The notes: generated by a model not told the origin, from the sequence alone. 64,000 nucleotides of DNA from Terrabacter sp. Root85 (GCF_001429185.1 NZ_LMIW01000008.1:372001-436000), one strand, 5' to 3'. Shown: positions 16,727 through 26,636, numbered from the stretch's first letter. Numbers and translations: made by a program.

Positions 16727-17743
16727 ATGGTGACACCAGCCGGCTCCCGCGACGCGGGGTCCCTGCGCCCGCTCGGCGCCCTGCTCAGCGAGACCGACGA
16801 CGTGCTGCGACGCGGGTCGCCGGCCGGTGCGCGCGTGTGGTCGACCGGCTTCCCGGCGCTCGACGCCGTCCTGACCGGTGGCCTGCGCTCCGGTGAGCTC
16901 GTCCTGCTCGGCGGGCCGGCCGGCCACGGCAAGACGACGATCGGCCTCCAGCTCGCCCGCAACGTCGTCGCCGCGGGCGCCACCGCCCTCGTCCTGTCCT
17001 ACGAGCACGAGAGTCACACGCTGCTCGAACGGCTCATCTCGATGGAGGCCGCCGAAGGCGACCCCGGCGAGGTGGCCGGGGTCATCGACGTGCGGCGCGC
17101 GCTCGAGACGGCCGACCACGGCGGCTCGCTCGACACCGTGCTGGGCAGCCTGCCCGGCGGCCGACGCGCCCTCGCGGCGCTCGGCAGCTACGGCGACCGG
17201 CTCCAGATCCACGAGTCGTCCGGCGCGACGACGACCCTCGACACGATCCGCGCGACCGTCGACCGCGTCACGGAGGCGACGGGCCAGGCGCCCTTCGTGC
17301 TGCTCGACTACATCCAGAAGGTGCCCGCCGACCGGGGCGAGGAGGACGATCGCATCACCGCCGTCGCCGAGGGGCTCAAGGACCTGGCCCTCTCCGCCCG
17401 CGTGCCCGTCGTCGCCATCTCGGCCGCCGACAAGGAGGCGCTCGCCGCGGGACACCGGATGCGCACGCACGACCTGCGCGGCTCCTCGGCGCTCGCCTTC
17501 GAGGCCGACGTCGTGCTCATCGTCAACGACAAGGTCGATGTCGTCTCGCGAGAGCACCTCGTCTACAACCTCGGCAACATCCAGCGTTTCCGCGGCTGGT
17601 CGGTCGTCAGCGTCGAGAAGAACCGCCACGGCAAGGCCCACGTCGAGCTCGAGTTCGCCAAGGACTTCGAGCACGGCCGCTTCCACACGGAGGGCCAGGA
17701 GGTCACCGAGCGGCTCATCGACGACCGGGTCTTCGTCTCCTGA
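16727..17743 (+). CDS. stand-alone DnaB-like RecA-fold ATPase
   Basis: The 338-residue protein consists essentially of one RecA/DnaB-helicase C-terminal-type ATPase domain. Walker A is GGPAGHGKTT with Lys69, Walker B lies in FVLLDYIQKV, and sensor-like residues lie in RVPVVAISAADKEAL. LRGSSALAFEADVVLIVNDK resembles the C-terminal DnaB motif 'RxSgxieqdAD'. It lacks the N-terminal DnaG-interacting domain of replicative helicases. Family relatives include RepA-like and phage helicases and KaiC/RadA-like ATPases. Its cellular role is unknown, and it stands alone between gabD and the RNase/barstar pair. Confidence 0.65.
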   Translation: MVTPAGSRDAGSLRPLGALLSETDDVLRRGSPAGARVWSTGFPALDAVLTGGLRSGELVLLGGPAGHGKTTIGLQLARNVVAAGATALVLSYEHESHTLLERLISMEAAEGDPGEVAGVIDVRRALETADHGGSLDTVLGSLPGGRRALAALGSYGDRLQIHESSGATTTLDTIRATVDRVTEATGQAPFVLLDYIQKVPADRGEEDDRITAVAEGLKDLALSARVPVVAISAADKEALAAGHRMRTHDLRGSSALAFEADVVLIVNDKVDVVSREHLVYNLGNIQRFRGWSVVSVEKNRHGKAHVELEFAKDFEHGRFHTEGQEVTERLIDDRVFVS

Positions 17744-17758
17744 GCCGTCCCACCCGAT

Positions 17759-17843
17759 CGCGTATGCCGTCCCGTGGCGTGTGCCGTCCCGTCGCGTCCG
17801 CGCGCCCGCGCCGTCGCACGCGGGTGCCGTGACGGCATACGCG
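17759..17843. terminator. long-loop inverted repeat between convergent genes
   Basis: CGCGTATGCCGTC (17759-17771) is exactly complementary to 17831-17843 across a 59-nt loop. Both arms contain the octamer GTATGCCG/CGGCATAC that is over-represented across the window. It lies between the DnaB-like gene and the convergent barstar gene, so it may act as a terminator. Confidence 0.45.
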
Positions 17844-17862
17844 GTCCCGGCCGTCTCGCCGG

Positions 17863-18210
17863 CTAGCGGGTGATGACGGTGACGTGGAGGTCGTCGCGCT
17901 CGTCGGCGACCTGCTCGAGGATCTCGAGGACGGTGTCGTAGGCGCCGCGGTCGTGCTCGCGCAGGGTGGCGGCGTGGTCCCAGACGAGCTCGAGGGGCAC
18001 GCCCCGGGCGCCGTCGAGGTCGCGCAGCGCGTCGAGCAGGGCGTCCCAGTTGTGCCCGAACCAGTCGGGCAGCTCGAGTCCGGATGCGAACGCGTCGAGC
18101 ACGCCGGCCTTGTCGTTCCCGCCCGAGACGACGCGCACGTCGTGGCCGAGCCAGGCGAGCTGGGCGATGTGGTCGTCGGCCTCGCTGTGCCGGCCCAGGA
18201 ACGTCGTCAC
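17863..18210 (-). CDS. barstar-family ribonuclease inhibitor
   Basis: The 115-residue acidic protein matches the barstar fold: a core with LELPDWFGHNWDALLDALRD in the position of the barnase-contacting helix, then an alternating beta/alpha C-terminal half ending LHVTVITR. Barstar plugs the active site of guanyl-specific extracellular RNases inside the cytoplasm. The GTG start at 18210 overlaps the stop of the upstream RNase gene by 4 bp (GTGA), so toxin and inhibitor are translationally coupled. Barstar homologues without a partner RNase are common, but here the partner is adjacent. Confidence 0.85.
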   Translation of the reverse strand: MTTFLGRHSEADDHIAQLAWLGHDVRVVSGGNDKAGVLDAFASGLELPDWFGHNWDALLDALRDLDGARGVPLELVWDHAATLREHDRGAYDTVLEILEQVADERDDLHVTVITR

Positions 18211-18683
18211 GTGCCCTCCCTGATCCGGCTGAACGATGCGTAGTGGTCGTCCGTCCAGTATCGCTCGCCGCTGCTGCCGGTGATGATGCGCCGGGCCCCA
18301 CGGTCGGCGGATCCCGGTGTCACGACGGTGAACTCGCGGTAGTAGCCGCTCGTGTGCGGCGGCAGGATGCGCTCGCGGTTGTCGAAGGTGCGGTTGTCGC
18401 TGCGGGGGTAGGGGAACGGGCCGCCGGCGCGGATCAGGGCCATCGTCTCGCGGGCCTGCGCGGGCAGGGCCGACTCGGCGACCCAGGGCAGGCCCGAGAC
18501 GGGGTCGGTGTCGCCGGTCGCAGGGGTGCCGCTGGCGGCCGGACCACTGGCCGAGGTGCCGCGGGCCGAGGACGCGGCCGGGGACGACGGACCCTGTGCG
18601 GCGCGCACGACGACCCAGGCCAGCACGACGAGGGCCACGGCGAGCACGCCGAGGAGGACCTGGCGCGAGCCGAGCGTCTTCAC
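18207..18683 (-). CDS. barnase/RNase Sa-type ribonuclease with N-terminal membrane anchor
   Basis: The 158-residue protein has an N-terminal hydrophobic helix (about residues 9-26, LLGVLAVALVVLAWVVV), an Ala/Ser/Gly-rich linker, and a C-terminal microbial ribonuclease domain (about 60-158). The expected catalytic triad is visible: Glu117 in YYREF, Arg131/132 in RGARRIITG and His147 in TDDHYASF. The family cleaves RNA after guanosine. The helix has no clear signal-peptidase site, so the RNase domain is either secreted or anchored outside the membrane. GTG 18683 is the likely start, since the upstream open frame has no similarity. The barstar inhibitor gene overlaps its stop. Confidence 0.8.
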   Translation of the reverse strand: MKTLGSRQVLLGVLAVALVVLAWVVVRAAQGPSSPAASSARGTSASGPAASGTPATGDTDPVSGLPWVAESALPAQARETMALIRAGGPFPYPRSDNRTFDNRERILPPHTSGYYREFTVVTPGSADRGARRIITGSSGERYWTDDHYASFSRIREGT

Positions 18684-18757
18684 GTCGTCATCATGCCCGA
18701 GGAGGCAATGGTCCGAATCCTCTGACGGCGCCGCGCCGCTGGGGGAGACTGCGGCAC

Positions 18758-20068
18758 GTGAGCCTTCTACGCGGCCTCTTCGGGGAGCGGGGCGGCCGGC
18801 GTGACGAGCCGGCACCCGCGGTCGTGGCGCGCGACGTCGGTCACCGGGTCTTCGTCGAGCGCCCTTCCGAGCAGGTCTGGCCACACCTCGTCGCCCCCGG
18901 GCCGGGGGCCGAGCTCGGTGTCGACTGCGTGCGGGTGCTCGCCCTGCCGGCTGCGGGCCCGGCGGGACTGCCTGAGTTCGCCGGGGTCTGGCGGCGGTCG
19001 AACGGTCGGCTCTGGGTCGGGCTCAGCACCGTCGTCGCGGTCGAGCACGGGGTCCAGGTCGTGTCCCGGTCGGCCGACGGTGCGACGGCGCTCACCCTGA
19101 CGACGACGGTGGAGCCGCTCGACGGCGGCTGCGTCGTCGCCCAGCGGCTCGACGGCCTCGCACCCTCAGACCCCGTGGCGGAGTTCGCCCGGGCCTGGAT
19201 GGCGCGGGCGCTGCTCGGGCTCAAGGCGGACGTCGAGGGGAACCCGCGCAGCCGGACGGCGGACCAGACGGCCGACGGACCGGTCGAGGAGGCGATGGCG
19301 AGCGGCTTCGTCGGACACGGTGTCGCCACGGCCGGCGGCCCCGGGGTCCTGCCCGTGCACGAGACGGCCTCGATCGAGGTCGCCGTCGCCCCCGACCGGC
19401 TCCGCGAGCTGCTCGAGCAGCCGTCGTCCGAGCAGCTGCTCAAGCCGTCTCTCGAGCAGCTCGTGCGCCTCGAGCTCGCCGACGAGCCCGGACGCGAGCA
19501 CGTGCTCGCGGTGCACCGCCACGACGACGGGCGCCGGGCCGCCTCGGTCTCGCTCCTCACCCCGGCGTCGGAGCCCGGGCGGACCGTCGAGCGGGACCTC
19601 ACCTCCTCCCACGAGGCCGACGTCGTCACGACGGTCGAGCCGTGCGCGGTCGGCGCCCGCCTCACCGAGACCTTCACCGGCTGGCTCCCCGCCGGGCCCG
19701 GTCGCGTCGTCGACGGCTCCGGGATCGCCGCGCTCATGGCCACCCGTCTCGCCGTCGTCAAGAACGTCGCCGAGGCCGGTGTCGTCCCGCAACGTGACCC
19801 GAGCACCGGCTTCCTGCCGCCCGGCCAGGTGCCGGACCTGCCGCCCCCGTCGCGCCCGCCGACGAGCGGGGCGCCACTGCCGCCGGTGGCCTCCGGTCCG
19901 TCCGCACCGGGCGCCGCCCACGCCGTCGGCGCCCGCCCGTCCGTCCCGTCGAGCGTCCTGCTCCCGCCGCCGCACGTCGCGGCACCTGCGGCCGGCTACG
20001 ACGTCGGGCCGTGGCGGATGTGGACCGACGACGGCTTCTATGCCGCGAGCGAGGCCATGTGGTGGTGA
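18758..20068 (+). CDS. hypothetical protein with two SRPBCC/START-like halves
   Basis: The 436-residue protein is not confidently assigned. Residues about 25-165 and 210-355 have a similar predicted pattern. Each opens with a strand-helix reading like a polyketide-cyclase/START domain (HRVFVERPSEQVWPHLV in the first, ASIEVAVAPDRLRELL in the second) and ends with strands such as TTVEPLDGGCVVAQRLDG or TTVEPCAVGARLTETFTG. A Pro-rich linker (about 355-415) leads to an aromatic C-terminus ending in EAMWW. START-like proteins bind hydrophobic ligands. The GTG at 18758 follows a GGGGGAG Shine-Dalgarno about ten bases upstream. The gene is divergent from the RNase gene. Confidence 0.5.
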   Translation: MSLLRGLFGERGGRRDEPAPAVVARDVGHRVFVERPSEQVWPHLVAPGPGAELGVDCVRVLALPAAGPAGLPEFAGVWRRSNGRLWVGLSTVVAVEHGVQVVSRSADGATALTLTTTVEPLDGGCVVAQRLDGLAPSDPVAEFARAWMARALLGLKADVEGNPRSRTADQTADGPVEEAMASGFVGHGVATAGGPGVLPVHETASIEVAVAPDRLRELLEQPSSEQLLKPSLEQLVRLELADEPGREHVLAVHRHDDGRRAASVSLLTPASEPGRTVERDLTSSHEADVVTTVEPCAVGARLTETFTGWLPAGPGRVVDGSGIAALMATRLAVVKNVAEAGVVPQRDPSTGFLPPGQVPDLPPPSRPPTSGAPLPPVASGPSAPGAAHAVGARPSVPSSVLLPPPHVAAPAAGYDVGPWRMWTDDGFYAASEAMWW

Positions 20069-20120
20069 GGGCCCGCCCAGGTCAGCAAGGACGATCAGGT
20101 CCGTCGTCGGTGCTCGGCGC

Positions 20121-20126
20121 TAGCGT
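20121..20126 (+). promoter_or_regulatory. -10 box of a probable leaderless promoter
   Basis: TAGCGT ends six bases before the ATG at 20133. A GGAGG directly abutting the start is too close to be a normal Shine-Dalgarno. Confidence 0.4.
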
Positions 20127-20132
20127 CGGAGG

Positions 20133-20654
20133 ATGCTCGAGACACCTGACGAGACAGCCGCCCTCCAGGCCCTGCTCGACGCCTCGCACGCCAAGGCGTC
20201 GGGCCACCTGCGGAGCATCATCGACGACGACCGCACCCTGACCGCCGAGCAGCTCGTCGCGCTGCTCACCGGCATGAAGGTGCTCTCCGTGGCCACCGTC
20301 ACCGCGGCGGGCGAGCCGCGCATCAGCGCCCTCGACGGCCACTTCCTCCACGGCACGTGGACGTTCAGCACCGCCGGCACGTCGGCCAAGGCCAAGCACC
20401 TCGAGACGCGGCCCGCGGTGAGCGTCGCGCACGTCGACGGCGAGGACCTCGCCCTGTTCAGCCACGGGTACGCCGACCTCATGCCCCCGGGACCGGAGCG
20501 CGACGAGGTCGAGGCCCACTGGACCGCCCACTACGGCAGCAGCCCGTGGTCCTGGGCCGACGACATCCGGATGTACCGCCTGCGCATGACCTGGGCCGTC
20601 GCCTACGCCTTCAAACGCGACGAGCTGCTCCGGTCGAGGGGAGTGACCGCCTGA
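20133..20654 (+). CDS. pyridoxamine 5'-phosphate oxidase-like (split-barrel FMN-binding) protein
   Basis: The 173-residue protein shows the split-barrel flavin-binding pattern: LSVATVTAAGEPRISALDGHFLHGTWTF at the first strands, then STAGTSAKAKHLETRPAVSVAHVDGEDLALFSHG. The family includes PNPOx, heme-degrading HugZ-like and F420-dependent reductases. The short length and the KAKHLETRPAVSV segment resemble general PNPOx-like proteins of unknown substrate rather than PdxH. It stands 33 bp before dxr and may be co-transcribed with it. Confidence 0.7.
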   Translation: MLETPDETAALQALLDASHAKASGHLRSIIDDDRTLTAEQLVALLTGMKVLSVATVTAAGEPRISALDGHFLHGTWTFSTAGTSAKAKHLETRPAVSVAHVDGEDLALFSHGYADLMPPGPERDEVEAHWTAHYGSSPWSWADDIRMYRLRMTWAVAYAFKRDELLRSRGVTA

Positions 20655-20675
20655 CCGCAGTGCCGTGGCCTGCGG

Positions 20676-20681
20676 GAGAAT
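20676..20681 (+). promoter_or_regulatory. -10-like box before dxr
   Basis: GAGAAT ends six bases before the GTG at 20688, the same spacing as at several other starts in the window, suggesting a leaderless dxr transcript. Confidence 0.3.
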
Positions 20682-20687
20682 GCCGGG

Positions 20688-21890
20688 GTGACTGACACCT
20701 CGGCGCGCCCCCGCCGCATCCTCCTGCTCGGCTCGACCGGCTCGATCGGCACGCAGGCCATCGACCTCGTCCAGCGCAACCGCGACCGCTTCGAGGTCGT
20801 CGGGCTCTCCGCCGGCTCCAACCTCGACCTCGTCGCCGAACAGGCCGTCGCGCTCCGCACCCCCGTCGTGGCCGTCGCGAGCGGGACGCCGGACGACCTC
20901 GCCGCAGCGCTCGCGCGCGCGTCCGACGCGGCCGGCGTGACGGCATACGACCCCGAGCTGCTCGTCGGCCCCGAGGCGAGCACGACGATCGCCGCGCGGG
21001 AGGCTGACGTCGTCGTCAACGGCATCACCGGGGCCATCGGCCTCGAGCCCACCCTCGCCGCGCTGCGCGCCGGCACGACGCTCGCGCTCGCCAACAAGGA
21101 GTCGCTCATCATCGGCGGCCCGCTCGTCAAGGCGCTCGCGGCCCCCGGCCAGATCGTGCCCGTCGACAGCGAGCACTCGGCGATCGCCCAGTGCCTGCGC
21201 GGCGGCCGCGCCGAGGAGGTGCGCCGGCTCGTCGTCACGGCGAGTGGTGGCCCGTTCCGCGGTCGGTCGCGTGACGAGCTCGCCGACGTCACCCCCGAGC
21301 AGGCCCTCGCGCACCCCAACTTCGCGATGGGCCGCGTCATCACGACGAACTCAGCGACCCTCGTCAACAAGGGCCTCGAGGTCATCGAGGCGCACCTGCT
21401 CTTCGACATCCCGTTCGAGCGCATCGATGTCGTCGTGCACCCGCAGCAGATGATCCACTCGATGGTCGAGTTCGTCGACGGCTCGACGATCGCACAGGCG
21501 GGGCCGCCGCGGATGCTCGTGCCGATCGCTCTCGGGATGTCCTGGCCCGAGCGCATCGCCGACGCCGACGTGCCCGTCGACTGGACCCGGGCGCAGTCGT
21601 GGGACTTCGAGCCGCTCGACGACGACGCCTTCCCGGCGGTCTCTCTCGCCCGTCGGGTGGGGGAGGCCGGTGGCACGTGGCCGGCCGTCTACAACGCCGC
21701 CAACGAGGTCGCCGTCGACGCCTTCCACGAGGGCCGCATCGGCTTCGTCGACATCGTCGACACCGTCGCGCACGTCGTCGACGCGTATGCCGCCGAGCCG
21801 GCCTCAGGGGTCAGCGACCTCACGCTCGACGACGTCCTCGCTGCCGACGCCTGGGCCCGCCAAACCGCCCGGAGCACCATCGCCGGGTAG
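20688..21890 (+). CDS. dxr: 1-deoxy-D-xylulose 5-phosphate reductoisomerase
   Basis: The 400-residue enzyme converts DXP to 2-C-methyl-D-erythritol 4-phosphate with NADPH and Mn/Mg, the committed step of the non-mevalonate isoprenoid pathway. Visible features are the NADPH-binding LLGSTGSIGTQAIDLV, the metal/substrate segments LANKESLIIGG and PVDSEHSAIAQCL, TASGGPFRG, and NSATLVNKGLEVIEAH with the C-terminal GTWPAVYNAANEVAV. Length is normal. GTG 20688 starts just before the Rossmann fold. The order dxr - site-2 protease - ispG - GNAT gene is conserved in actinobacteria, including mycobacteria, and places two MEP-pathway genes around the protease. Confidence 0.95.
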   Translation: MTDTSARPRRILLLGSTGSIGTQAIDLVQRNRDRFEVVGLSAGSNLDLVAEQAVALRTPVVAVASGTPDDLAAALARASDAAGVTAYDPELLVGPEASTTIAAREADVVVNGITGAIGLEPTLAALRAGTTLALANKESLIIGGPLVKALAAPGQIVPVDSEHSAIAQCLRGGRAEEVRRLVVTASGGPFRGRSRDELADVTPEQALAHPNFAMGRVITTNSATLVNKGLEVIEAHLLFDIPFERIDVVVHPQQMIHSMVEFVDGSTIAQAGPPRMLVPIALGMSWPERIADADVPVDWTRAQSWDFEPLDDDAFPAVSLARRVGEAGGTWPAVYNAANEVAVDAFHEGRIGFVDIVDTVAHVVDAYAAEPASGVSDLTLDDVLAADAWARQTARSTIAG

Positions 21891-21903
21891 GCCACGGTTC
21901 GAG

Positions 21904-21935
21904 GTGTTCCACGGTCACCGGTGGCCGTGGAACAC
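21904..21935 (+). terminator. hairpin between dxr and the protease gene
   Basis: GTGTTCCACGG (21904-21914) and its exact complement (21925-21935) form an 11-bp stem with a 10-nt loop 13 bp after the dxr stop, suggesting termination or attenuation before rseP. Confidence 0.65.
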
Positions 21936-21977
21936 ATCGACGCGGGAATCACAGGAAGTCGATGTGACAATGGAGGG

Positions 21978-23324
21978 GTGCTGTTCTTCCTAGGGGTCCT
22001 GGTCGTCGTCGTCGGTGTGGCGCTCAGCATCGCGCTGCACGAGATCGGCCACCTCGTGCCGGCCAAGAAGTTCGGGGTCAAGGTGACCCAGTACATGGTC
22101 GGCTTCGGCCCGACGGTCTGGTCGCGCAAGCGTGGCGAGACCGAGTACGGCATCAAGGCGATCCCGCTCGGCGGCTACGTCCGGATGATCGGGATGCTCC
22201 CGCCCCGCCCCGGTGACAAGCCCGGCGAGCTGCGCACCCTCTCGACCGGCCGCTTCAGCCAGATGGTCGACCAGGCCCGGGCCGACTCGATGGAGGAGGT
22301 CAAGCCCGGCGACGAGGACCGCGTCTTCTACAAGCTGAGTCCCGGCAAGAAGATCGTCATCATGCTCGGCGGGCCGGTCATGAACCTCATCATCGCGTTC
22401 GTCCTCATCACGGGCGTCATCACGCTCTACGGCCTGCCGCAGGTGGCCCCCAAGGTCGGACTCCTCTCGGCGTGCGTGCCGACGACGGCCCCGACGCTGC
22501 AGGTGCCGCAGCCCGCCTGCAAGCCCGGCGATCCCGTCGCGCCGGCCAAGGCCGCGGGCCTGCAGGAGCGCGACCGCATCCTCTCCGTCGACGGCAAGCC
22601 GGTCAGCACGTGGGACCAGGTCACCGCGGCCATCCGCGACAGCAAGGGCGCCACGATGGCGTGGGTCGTCGAGCGCGGCGGTCAGCAGGTCACGATCGCG
22701 ATCACGCCCGCCGTCCTCGAGCGCGCCACGTACGACGACCAGGGCAACCCCGTCGCCAAGGACGGCAAGCCCGTCCTCGCCTCGATGGGCTTCGCGGGCA
22801 TCACGCCCGGCCAGGAGCTCGTCCGCACCCCCATCGCGCAGGCGCCCGGCTTCGTCTGGGACCGGATCGTCGACACCGCCTCGATCATCGTCAAGATCCC
22901 CGAGAAGATGACCGGCGTCGTCCAGGCCGCGTTCGGGTCCGAGGCCCGAGACCCCAACGGCCCCATCTCCGTCGTCGGCGTCGGTCGCATCGGCGGCGAG
23001 GTCGCGGCGCTCGACATCCCGGCCGACGAGGGTGGCAACTGGGTCAAGCTCGCCCAGCTCATCCTGCTCATCGCCTCCCTCAACCTGGCCCTCTTCGTCT
23101 TCAACCTCATCCCGCTGCTCCCGCTCGACGGCGGTCACGTCGCAGGAGCCCTCTGGGAGGCCGTCAAGCGGGGCTGGGCGCGACTGCGGCACCGTCCCGA
23201 CCCCGGCTTCGTCGACGTCGCCAAGGGGCTGCCCATCGCGTACGGCATGAGCCTCGTCCTCATCACCATGTCGGTGCTGCTCATCTACGCCGACATCGTC
23301 AAGCCGATCAAGCTCTTCGGCTGA
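21978..23324 (+). CDS. rseP: site-2 intramembrane metalloprotease (RseP/Rip1 family)
   Basis: The 448-residue M50 protease has its zinc ligands in HEIGH (His21, Glu22, His25) within the first membrane helix and the third ligand region in [11 protein letters not shown] near residue 385. A central PDZ domain (about residues 185-260, [16 protein letters not shown]) and four membrane segments match the family. Orthologues cleave membrane-bound anti-sigma factors and thereby control envelope stress and lipid programmes. A GACAAT box plus GGAGGG lie just upstream of the GTG at 21978. The downstream ispG and upstream dxr follow the usual actinobacterial order. Confidence 0.9.
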   Translation: MLFFLGVLVVVVGVALSIALHEIGHLVPAKKFGVKVTQYMVGFGPTVWSRKRGETEYGIKAIPLGGYVRMIGMLPPRPGDKPGELRTLSTGRFSQMVDQARADSMEEVKPGDEDRVFYKLSPGKKIVIMLGGPVMNLIIAFVLITGVITLYGLPQVAPKVGLLSACVPTTAPTLQVPQPACKPGDPVAPAKAAGLQERDRILSVDGKPVSTWDQVTAAIRDSKGATMAWVVERGGQQVTIAITPAVLERATYDDQGNPVAKDGKPVLASMGFAGITPGQELVRTPIAQAPGFVWDRIVDTASIIVKIPEKMTGVVQAAFGSEARDPNGPISVVGVGRIGGEVAALDIPADEGGNWVKLAQLILLIASLNLALFVFNLIPLLPLDGGHVAGALWEAVKRGWARLRHRPDPGFVDVAKGLPIAYGMSLVLITMSVLLIYADIVKPIKLFG

Positions 23325-23377
23325 GCAGGCTGAGACGGCCATCCCACCTCCCCGGCTCCCGCTTCGGCGGGGCGCGA

Positions 23378-23383
23378 CATAAT
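23378..23383 (+). promoter_or_regulatory. -10 box of a probable leaderless ispG promoter
   Basis: CATAAT ends six bases before the ATG at 23390, within the 65-bp gap after rseP. No Shine-Dalgarno is seen. Confidence 0.45.
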
Positions 23384-23389
23384 GGCGGC

Positions 23390-24550
<1,161 letters not shown>

Positions 24551-24551
24551 G

Positions 24552-25229
24552 GTGCGTGCCCCCGTCCGCTCGACCGAGCGGTATGCCGTCCTGCGCGACC
24601 TCGCCGAGCGTGTCGTCGCGCTCCGGCCGGGTGAGCGCGTGGCCGTGGCGGTCGACGGGTTCGACGGCGCCGGCAAGACGGTCCTCGCCGACCAGCTGGC
24701 CGAGGTGATCGGCGGTCTCGACGCCGCGCGTGACGTGCTGCGCGTCACCATCGACGGCTTCCACCGGCCCAGGGCCCAGCGCATCGCGCGGGGTCGCGGG
24801 CCGGAGACCTTCTACGAGGACTCCTACGACTACGACGCGTTCCGGCGCGCCGTCGTCGAGCCCTTCCGTCGGGGCGAGCCGGTCACCCCCGCCGTCAACG
24901 ACGTCGAGGCCGACGAGCCGGTGCGGCCCGCCCCCGTCGCCGTCGGGCCCGACACGGTGCTGCTCGTCGACGGGATCTTCCTCCAGCGTCCCGAGCTCAC
25001 CGAGGCCTGGGACGCCGCCGTCTGGGTCGACGTCCCCTTCAGCGTCTCGGTGCCCCGGGGCAACGCCCGCTTCGGGGACGGCCACGACCCCGACCCGGCG
25101 GCGGAGGCGAACCGCCGCTACGTCGAGGGCCAGCGGCTCTACCTCGCGGCCGCCGACCCGCGGGCCCGTGCGACGTGGGTGCTCGACAACACCGACCTCG
25201 AGCGGCCCGTCCTCGTCGCGCCACGCTGA
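24552..25229 (+). CDS. uridine kinase-like P-loop kinase
   Basis: The 225-residue protein has a Walker A motif in VDGFDGAGKT (about residues 34-43) and VTIDGFHRPRAQR, the lid-type sequence of uridine/phosphoribulokinase family members. The Walker B-like strand is LLVDGIFLQRPEL. It is shorter than PRK and matches the actinobacterial 'uridine kinase' group, whose substrate is often not proven. The GTG start follows the ispG stop by one base, so the two are co-translated. The catalytic role in vivo is inferred only. Confidence 0.7.
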   Translation: MRAPVRSTERYAVLRDLAERVVALRPGERVAVAVDGFDGAGKTVLADQLAEVIGGLDAARDVLRVTIDGFHRPRAQRIARGRGPETFYEDSYDYDAFRRAVVEPFRRGEPVTPAVNDVEADEPVRPAPVAVGPDTVLLVDGIFLQRPELTEAWDAAVWVDVPFSVSVPRGNARFGDGHDPDPAAEANRRYVEGQRLYLAAADPRARATWVLDNTDLERPVLVAPR

Positions 25230-25341
25230 GACCCACCCCGACAGCTGCCCGGCGGCTTTCCGGCAGCTGCCTGCACGGTGGTCGTGACGGGTTCGTGAGG
25301 CGCGCCGGGGTGACACCCGGCCCGCGGGCAGGCACTCTTGG

Positions 25342-26190
25342 GTGGTGCTCCGCCAACGCCTCCCCGTGCGACCGCTGTCGGTGGTCGACCACGACGCCGC
25401 GCTCGAGGTGTGCGCGCGTGACCGGGTGGCCAACGCCTTCGTCGCCGCCCGCATCGTCGAGGGATCGCTGCGCACGTCCCCGGGCGCGCTCCTCGGGCAC
25501 TGGGGGGACGGTGAGCTGCGCGGCCTCGCCTGGGTCAGCGCCAACGTCGTGCCGGTGGAGCTCGACGACGACGGCGTCGCGGCCGTCGCGTCGCGGATCA
25601 GCAGGATGCGCCGTCAGTGCGCCTCGATCTTCGGCCCGAGCGGGCAGGTCGGCGGTCTGTGGGACCGGCTCGGCCCGACGTGGGGCCCTGTTCGCGCGAT
25701 CCGCACCCAGCAGCCGCTGCTGACGACGCGCACGCGCCCGTCGGCTCTCGGCCTGAGCCTCGACGCCGGTGTGCGCCCGGCGCGGATGGACGAGGTCGAT
25801 CTCGTGCTGCCCGCTGCGGCACACATGTTCACCGAGGAGATCGGCTACCCGCCCTACTTCGGCTCCGACCGCGGCTACCGGGCGAGCATCGCCGCGCTGA
25901 TCCGCGCCGGCCACACCTTCGTCAAGATCGAGGACGGCGAGGTCGTCTTCAAGGCCGACGTCGGCTCGCTCGCCCTCGGCTGCGCCCAGGTCCAGGGGGT
26001 CTGGCTGCACCCTCGGCTGCGCGGACAGGGTCTCTCGGTGCCGGCCATGGCGAGCGTCGTCGAGCAGGTGCTGTCAGGCCTGGCCGACGAGGTGTCGCTC
26101 TACGTCAACGACTTCAACGTCGCGGCCCGGGCGACCTACGAGCGGTGCGGTTTCCGCGAGGTCGGCTCGTTCACGACGGTGCTGCTCTAG
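25342..26190 (+). CDS. DUF4081 + GNAT N-acetyltransferase family protein
   Basis: The 282-residue protein has an N-terminal DUF4081-type domain (about 1-140) and a C-terminal GNAT domain with the acetyl-CoA loop in WLHPRLRGQGLSVPAMASV and the terminal segment LYVNDFNVAARATYERCGF. A Rv2867c-type gene occupies the same place after ispG in mycobacteria. Substrate is unknown. Two adjacent GTG codons (25342 and 25345) could serve as start. A CACTCT hexamer ends six bases before the second and would fit a leaderless transcript. Confidence 0.78.
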   Translation: MVLRQRLPVRPLSVVDHDAALEVCARDRVANAFVAARIVEGSLRTSPGALLGHWGDGELRGLAWVSANVVPVELDDDGVAAVASRISRMRRQCASIFGPSGQVGGLWDRLGPTWGPVRAIRTQQPLLTTRTRPSALGLSLDAGVRPARMDEVDLVLPAAAHMFTEEIGYPPYFGSDRGYRASIAALIRAGHTFVKIEDGEVVFKADVGSLALGCAQVQGVWLHPRLRGQGLSVPAMASVVEQVLSGLADEVSLYVNDFNVAARATYERCGFREVGSFTTVLL

Positions 26191-26209
26191 AGTCCTCGGG
26201 AGCCCGGCC

Positions 26210-26215
26210 TAGGGT
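26210..26215 (+). promoter_or_regulatory. -10 box of a probable leaderless promoter
   Basis: TAGGGT ends six bases before the ATG at 26222 in the 31-bp gap after the GNAT gene. Confidence 0.4.
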
Positions 26216-26221
26216 GGGCTC

Positions 26222-26632
26222 ATGAAGACCGCGACGAATGCCCCGCTCGGCAAGGACGCCATCGCCCTGGCCGGCCTCTTCCTCACCTCGGGCACGATGC
26301 ACTTCGTCAAGCCCGAGCCCTTCGAGGCGATGGTGCCGAAGCAGCTGCCGTCTCGTCGCGCACTCGTGTATGCCTCCGGCGCGCTCGAGATCGCCTGCGC
26401 CGTGGGGCTGTTCGTCCCTCGCACGCGTCGCGTGGCCGGTCTCGCGTCGGCGGCCCTTCTCGTCGCGGTCTTCCCGGCGAACGTCAGGATGACGGGCCAC
26501 GCCAAGCGTCGCCTCGACCGGAAGCCGGACGACGCGAAGCGGCAGGGCTACCTCGCCGCGACCGTCGCGCGGCTGCCGCTCCAGTGGCCGATGATCCGCA
26601 CGGCGCTGCGCGCCGGGGGAGTGATGCGCTGA
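26222..26632 (+). CDS. DoxX-family small membrane protein
   Basis: The 136-residue protein has about four hydrophobic helices and the DoxX-like N-terminal pattern IALAGLFLTSGTMHFVKPEPFE, followed by ALVYASGALEIACAVGLFVP and VAVFPANVRM. DoxX proteins are poorly characterised membrane proteins linked to thiosulfate or redox processes. No specific function can be given. It converges with the next acetyltransferase gene with only 4 bp between stops. Confidence 0.65.
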   Translation: MKTATNAPLGKDAIALAGLFLTSGTMHFVKPEPFEAMVPKQLPSRRALVYASGALEIACAVGLFVPRTRRVAGLASAALLVAVFPANVRMTGHAKRRLDRKPDDAKRQGYLAATVARLPLQWPMIRTALRAGGVMR

Positions 26633-26636
26633 GGCG

